A DNA stretch of 7,077 nt. It comes from an uncultured Desulfovibrio sp. Lineage in GTDB: Bacteria > Desulfobacterota > Desulfovibrionia > Desulfovibrionales > Desulfovibrionaceae. The notes beneath the pieces were generated by a model. That model was given only the letters and a program-made list of their open reading frames with translations. It was not told the DNA's origin and did not search any database. Location of the stretch: NCBI GenBank assembly GCA_947177085.1, contig CAMWTD010000117.1, positions 1-7,077 of the forward strand, given 5' to 3'. Below are positions 3,221 to 7,077 of this stretch, piece after piece; the first letter of the stretch is position 1; each line of letters begins with the position of its first letter. A program made the translations under genes and the position numbers.

Positions 3221-5428
3221 CTAGCGCTTCATGCCGATGACCGTCTCAAGCATGGTGTCAACGGTGGTCACGCCCTTGGAGTTGGCCTGGAAGCCGCGCT
3301 GCGTGGTGATCATGTTCACGAATTCGCGGCTGAGGTCCACGTTGGAGCCTTCGATGTTGTAGGCCCGGGTCACGCCGAAGCCGTTGTCGCCGGCCACGCC
3401 CTGGCGGGCTTCGCCCGATTCCTTGGTCTGGCCGTAGAGGTTGCCGCCCTCGCGCCTGAGGCCCTGCTTGTTGTGGAAGTCATAGAGGGCGATCTGGTAG
3501 AGCGGGATGGTCTCGCCGTTGTCATAGTAGCCGTACACCACGCCCGCGTTGTCAATGTTCGTGCCGGAGAGCACGCCCGAGGGGTAGCCGTCGGCATGGG
3601 CGTCCTGCGTGATGTAGCTGGAGCTGCCCGCGGAGCTGGCGTTGTCGGTCTTGAGCGGGTCGCCGTACTTGGACACGTCGTTGTTGTAGCTGATGGTGCG
3701 GGAAGTGACCTCGTTCTCGAAGTAGAGGGGGCCGTTGTAGCCGGTCTTCGTGATGGTGATCAGGCCGGTGTCGGGGTCGACCGTGCCCACCACGTTGTTG
3801 TCGGCGTCCATCAGGTCGGTCTGACCAAGCTCGTTCATGCGCTTGAGGGTATTGGCGGGCACGTAGTCATTCCAGGTTTCCTGGCGGAAGGGCCCGGCCG
3901 CCGGGATGCCGTCCTTCAGTGTGCCGTCCTCGTTGGTCGCGGCTTCCCACTTCTTGGTGGTGGGGTTCTGGTAATAGAGCACCGTGTCGGCCGAAGCGGG
4001 GATGGTCTGCGTATTGTCCGCGCTCGTCCACTGCTGCTTGCCGTTGTCCCAGTAGAAGTTGGGCGTGTCGTAGCTGGGCTTGGAGGAGACCGTCACCTTG
4101 GAGGGCACCTTCTGGGGATCGCTCTCGGTGCCGCGCAGGTCGGCGAGGCTGCCGGCGTTGTCCCAGTTGCTCACGCAGCGCAGGCCGAAGTCCAGCTCGA
4201 TGATGTAGTCCTGCGCCTGGGACTGGGTGGGCGAGATGGTCTCGCTCACGCTGTTGGCGAGCGGCTGGCCCGTGAAGTTGGCGCAGAAGGTGGGCAGGCC
4301 GTTGCTGGAGAAGCGGGTGGACTGCCAGCTCGAGAGGTTCTTCGGGTCGAGGTCGCACTGGTTGAGGTCGCCCGGGTCCGCATTGGCGCCGTAGGTGTAG
4401 GCGGTCTGGTTGACCAGGTTGCCGGCGGCGTCGAAGATCAGGTGGCCGGTCATGAGCATGCCCGCGTTCTTGTTGGTGCCCTTGACGGGGTCATTGTAGA
4501 ACTTGGTGGGCTGGTCGCCTTCCCAGGTGTTGGTCTTTTCGTTGTACTTGGTGCCGCCGTAGCTGCGCATGTCCTCTTCCGGGGGAATGGTCACGGCGTA
4601 TTCGTACACCGTGTAGCCGGCGGGCAGGCCTTCGATCTCGTAGATGGTGTTGCCGTCGGAATCCACCTGCTGGGCCGCCACCTGGTCGTAGTAGACCGTG
4701 AGGGTGTGGGCGTTGCCGCCTTCGTCGTACACCTTGATGGCCGAGGAGGTGGCGCAGGAGGTGTCGGGCATGGGCGGGTTCTTGGAGGCGTCCCACTGGT
4801 CGAAGAGGGCGGTCATGGGCGAGGTGTCGCTGGTGGAGCGGTCGCCGCGGCTGTCGCTGGTGAGGCCCATGGTGAAGCTCACGCTGGTGGTGCGCTGCGG
4901 CTCAAGGTACCAGGAATCCAGCACGATGTCCTGCGGCGTGCCCGTGCCCACGAAGGCGGACTCGTTGGCCTTGTCCTTGCCAAGATTGATGGACTCGCTC
5001 TTGAAGGTCAGGCGGGTGGAGTTGTCCACCTTCCAGCCCTGGAGGCGGTAGCCTTCGGGGTTCTGGAGCTGGCGGTCGGCGTTGAAGTAGAAGTCGCCGG
5101 CGCGGGTGTAGTACATCTGGTCCGTGTTGGGCTTGCGCACCTTGAAGAAGCCTTCGCCGTCGATGGCGATGTCCGTGACCGAGTTGGTGGATTCGAGCGA
5201 GCCCTGCGAGAAGTCGCCCAGCACCGCGTAGGTGGAAACGCCCGCGCCGATCTGCACCGGGCCGCTGGTGGAGCCGCCGTTGATGTACAGATAGTCGTTG
5301 AAATCCATGCGCTGGCTCTTGAAGCCGATGGTGCTGACGTTGGCGATATTGTTGCCCACGACGTTCATCTTGTTACCGTGAGCGAGCAGGCCCGAAACGC
5401 TGGTCCACATGCTGGCTGAAAGACCCAT
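3221..5428 (-). CDS. flgE: Flagellar hook protein FlgE
   Basis: This encodes a 735-residue hook subunit, which polymerises into the curved universal joint between basal body and filament. The ATG at 5428 is preceded by GGAGG five bases upstream. The N terminus carries the flagellar rod/hook motif (residues 1-37, ending in NNIANVSTIGFK). Next come the hook-family segment SVTDIAIDGEGFFKV (83-97) and the TRAGDF strand near 108. The returning D1 part is at about 641-695 (LYDFHNKQGLRREGGNLYGQT), and the C-terminal helix at 696-735 has the SREFVNMITTQRGFQANSK motif. It is far longer than the E. coli protein (about 400 residues). The extra length lies in the surface-exposed middle (about 140-640), which is rich in Tyr, Trp, Asn and Asp. 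Four cysteines occur there: C225, C358, C382 and C418. It is the last gene of the fliK-flgD-flgE operon, 96 bp after flgD, and is followed by a strong hairpin and a terminator. Confidence 0.97.
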   Translation of the reverse strand: MGLSASMWTSVSGLLAHGNKMNVVGNNIANVSTIGFKSQRMDFNDYLYINGGSTSGPVQIGAGVSTYAVLGDFSQGSLESTNSVTDIAIDGEGFFKVRKPNTDQMYYTRAGDFYFNADRQLQNPEGYRLQGWKVDNSTRLTFKSESINLGKDKANESAFVGTGTPQDIVLDSWYLEPQRTTSVSFTMGLTSDSRGDRSTSDTSPMTALFDQWDASKNPPMPDTSCATSSAIKVYDEGGNAHTLTVYYDQVAAQQVDSDGNTIYEIEGLPAGYTVYEYAVTIPPEEDMRSYGGTKYNEKTNTWEGDQPTKFYNDPVKGTNKNAGMLMTGHLIFDAAGNLVNQTAYTYGANADPGDLNQCDLDPKNLSSWQSTRFSSNGLPTFCANFTGQPLANSVSETISPTQSQAQDYIIELDFGLRCVSNWDNAGSLADLRGTESDPQKVPSKVTVSSKPSYDTPNFYWDNGKQQWTSADNTQTIPASADTVLYYQNPTTKKWEAATNEDGTLKDGIPAAGPFRQETWNDYVPANTLKRMNELGQTDLMDADNNVVGTVDPDTGLITITKTGYNGPLYFENEVTSRTISYNNDVSKYGDPLKTDNASSAGSSSYITQDAHADGYPSGVLSGTNIDNAGVVYGYYDNGETIPLYQIALYDFHNKQGLRREGGNLYGQTKESGEARQGVAGDNGFGVTRAYNIEGSNVDLSREFVNMITTQRGFQANSKGVTTVDTMLETVIGMKR

Positions 5429-5524
5429 GACTTCCTCCGTTTGAACTTTCCGCGCCGTTATTGGGATAGTGGCGCTGTTTGGTTATGTTTTGTGGCGTTT
5501 TACCGCCGGGATAGCTTGGTTGTT
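5429..5524 (-). other. Spacer between flgD and flgE
   Basis: These 96 bp carry the flgE Shine-Dalgarno (GGAGG, complement of 5434-5438). On the message strand they contain small inverted repeats such as GGCG/CGCC around GTAAAA and GCGCC/GGCGC. I found no sigma-54 site with the GG-N10-GC spacing, no clear sigma-70 promoter and no terminator with a T tract. FlgE is therefore probably co-transcribed with flgD, perhaps with hairpins tuning relative mRNA stability. Confidence 0.4.
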
Positions 5525-6388
5525 TTAGGCGGCCTTGGCTTCTTCGGTCTCGCCGGAGGCGGCTTCCTGTTCGCTGGAACCGCTCTCGGCATCCGCCGTC
5601 GTGCTGTCGTCCGTCTTTTCTTCGCTCTTGCTTTCTTCGGCCTTGGCTTCGCTCTCGCTGTTGCTGGCAGAGCTTTCCTTGACCTTGGGCGTGGTGACCT
5701 GGCGCACATTGGCGAGCTCGAGAAGCTGGCCACCGTCCATGCCGAGGTAGACCGTGCCGTCGCTGTTGACCACGCCCGTCACCGTGGCGTCGACCACCTG
5801 GTCGGAGAGGACGGCCTCGCCCTTGTCGTTGAAGGCGCCGAGGGAGACCGTGTACACGCCGTCCGGGGCGTCCAGGCCGTTGCCCATCTTGCCGTTCCAG
5901 TTGAACTCGAAGGTGGTTCCCGCCTGCTTGCCGGCGAGGTCTTCGGTGTAGATGGTGTTGCCGTTGGCGTCCTTCACGCTCAGGGTGCCCTTGACCACGT
6001 TGTCGCCGAAGGCGTAGCGGAAGGCGCTGATGGTGGTTTCGGACACGCCGTCGGCATTGACGGCCGTGGTCTTGCCGATGGTGTTGCCGGAAACGCTCAC
6101 GAGCTTGCCGATGTAGGAAGTGGCGTTGACCATCTGCTGGTTGTTGGTGGCGGTGGTCAGGCCTTCCATGCTGGTGTTGAGGTTCATGAGCTGTTCGAGG
6201 CTGGAGAACTGCGCCATCTGGGCGATGAACTCCTTGTCGTCCATCGGGTTCAACGGGTCCTGATACTTGAACTGGGTGACCAGGAGGAGCATGAACGAGT
6301 CCTTGTCCAGATTGCTGCCCTTCTGCTTGGAAAGGGCGGAATTGAACTCGTTGTTGGTCTGGTTGAGGGCTTGCGTGATGCTCGACAT
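5525..6388 (-). CDS. flgD: Flagellar hook capping protein FlgD
   Basis: This encodes a 287-residue FlgD, the temporary cap that sits on the growing hook and lets FlgE subunits fold and insert. The ATG at 6388 has a GGAG element six bases upstream. The N-terminal FlgD domain (about residues 28-75) shows SFMLLLVTQFKYQDPLNPMD and FIAQMAQFSSLEQLMNL, the hallmark of the family. A FlgD Ig-like / tudor-like region follows (about 80-232), including FNWNGK and LDAPDGVYTVSLGA. The last 55 residues (233-287) are a low-complexity tail of Glu, Ser, Ala and Lys, with 13 Glu, 3 Asp and 6 Lys. It is absent from E. coli FlgD, which ends soon after the folded domain, and is probably disordered. Its position 22 bp after fliK and before flgE is the standard hook-assembly order. 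Confidence 0.96.
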   Translation of the reverse strand: MSSITQALNQTNNEFNSALSKQKGSNLDKDSFMLLLVTQFKYQDPLNPMDDKEFIAQMAQFSSLEQLMNLNTSMEGLTTATNNQQMVNATSYIGKLVSVSGNTIGKTTAVNADGVSETTISAFRYAFGDNVVKGTLSVKDANGNTIYTEDLAGKQAGTTFEFNWNGKMGNGLDAPDGVYTVSLGAFNDKGEAVLSDQVVDATVTGVVNSDGTVYLGMDGGQLLELANVRQVTTPKVKESSASNSESEAKAEESKSEEKTDDSTTADAESGSSEQEAASGETEEAKAA

Positions 6389-6410
6389 GGTCTTCTCCGT
6401 TTTGGGCGGC

Positions 6411-7077
6411 CTAGGCTACGAGGTGCATGGCCTGCCCGGCATATCGTGCCGTTTGGCCGCTAATATGCACAGGCTGTTCCAAAACGGTTGAATCAGAATT
6501 TCTTGTGTTATTGCGGACAGTTGCGAGATTGCGCAGCCGGGCGAGCTCTTCCCGGCGGGCATCTTCTTCCTGCCTCGCGTTGTGCTGGCCCAGGTCCTGC
6601 CAGGCGGTGGAGGGGTTCTGGTCGGCAGAATTTTCCATCTGCACCTCGATCTTGTCGACCTTGATGCCCTGCTGCTCCAGATTGACCCGGATGGTGTCGA
6701 GCTGGCGGCTGACCATCTCGGCGGTCTCGCTCTTCTCAGAGCGGATCTGCGCGCTCACCTCGCCGTTGCGCGCCACGAGCGTGATGGTGATGGCCCCGAG
6801 CTCGGCCGGATGAAGCTGGAGGTCGAGGCGGGTCGCGCCGTCGCGCATGGCGGTGAGCATCCCCTGCTCCACCTGCCCGGCCACCTGGCGCGAGATCTGC
6901 GGAAGCTGCCCCGCCTCCTGCGCCGGCACGGCATCGGGAATATTTTGCCCGCCCTGAAGCAGGGTATAGAGGAAGGAGCCGCTGGCCGTGGTGGTGGGCT
7001 GCGCGGGGGCGGCGGCGCGGGTCTCCACCTTGCCCAAAAGCTCGTTCCACTCGGGGTTTTTGTTGTCCCTGCTGTCG
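6411..7077 (-). CDS. fliK: Flagellar hook-length control protein FliK (3' part)
   Basis: The frame is open to the window edge, so only the C-terminal 221 residues are seen and the true start lies outside. FliK is the secreted molecular ruler: its C-terminal domain signals the export apparatus (FlhB) to change from hook to filament substrates. That domain is visible at about residues 66-147 of the fragment, with the conserved LDLQLHPAELGAITITL motif followed by V-x-A-Q-I and the QLDTIRVNLEQQGIKV helix. Before it lies an Ala/Pro/Gln/Thr linker, as usual for FliK. After it comes a charged tail (QEEDARREELARLR) that FliK proteins often carry. An internal TTG at 7037 is not a credible start, because the frame continues upstream without a stop. 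It is the first gene of the operon seen here, with flgD starting 22 bp after its stop. Confidence 0.9.
   Translation of the reverse strand, partial: DSRDNKNPEWNELLGKVETRAAAPAQPTTTASGSFLYTLLQGGQNIPDAVPAQEAGQLPQISRQVAGQVEQGMLTAMRDGATRLDLQLHPAELGAITITLVARNGEVSAQIRSEKSETAEMVSRQLDTIRVNLEQQGIKVDKIEVQMENSADQNPSTAWQDLGQHNARQEEDARREELARLRNLATVRNNTRNSDSTVLEQPVHISGQTARYAGQAMHLVA

Noticed and set aside
2441..5419. A very long open frame (992 codons) on the plus strand
   Set aside because: Most of it runs antisense to flgE, whose protein is unmistakable. The translation is a Val/Gly/His/Ala-rich string without motifs, as expected opposite a GC-rich coding strand, and there is no ribosome-binding site of note.
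5463..5514. GGGATAG repeated 45 bp apart between flgD and flgE
   Set aside because: A 7-base repeat of this kind is expected by chance often enough, and there is no promoter or dyad associated with it.
5441..6463. A 340-codon plus-strand open frame opposite flgD
   Set aside because: It mirrors the real flgD gene, has low-complexity Gly/Val/His/Leu composition and no recognisable domain.

Overview
The window is a chromosomal piece of a GC-rich, motile Gram-negative bacterium. The flagellin and hook proteins look like those of sulfate reducers of the Desulfovibrionaceae (Desulfovibrio and relatives). That placement rests on protein appearance, GC-rich codon use and a sigma-54 flagellar promoter. 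It is a recognition call, not a database result.

Layout from left to right. Positions 1-401 hold a minus-strand gene for a 114-residue Sm-like (LSm-like) protein with a clear intrinsic terminator. A 108-bp divergent promoter region (402-509) separates it from a plus-strand RNase III gene (rnc, 510-1250), which may be transcribed without a leader. Rnc converges on a minus-strand flagellin gene (1412-2308) across a 161-bp spacer with nested GC-rich hairpins. Upstream of flagellin are a strong Shine-Dalgarno inside a small hairpin that resembles a CsrA site, a -24/-12 sigma-54 promoter with exact spacing, and an AT-rich segment. Beyond these lies a pair of 12-bp direct repeats where an enhancer-binding activator would be expected. 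From about 2483 to 3094 the DNA is very GC-rich and I can support no gene in it. It ends at the terminator of a minus-strand hook-assembly operon running right to left: fliK (3' part only, cut by the window edge), flgD, flgE.

How the genes fit together. FliK measures hook length and triggers the export switch, FlgD caps the growing hook, FlgE is the hook subunit, and flagellin is the filament subunit exported after the switch. All are on the minus strand, but flagellin appears to have its own transcription unit and regulation. The LSm-like gene and rnc form a divergent pair, both plausibly linked to RNA metabolism.

I see no mobile element, CRISPR array, tRNA or rRNA, and no clear new multi-gene system. 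The points most worth a second look are the layered regulatory region of the flagellin gene (2313-2482), the large gene-free GC-rich block (2483-3094), the acidic tail on FlgD and the oversized middle region of FlgE.
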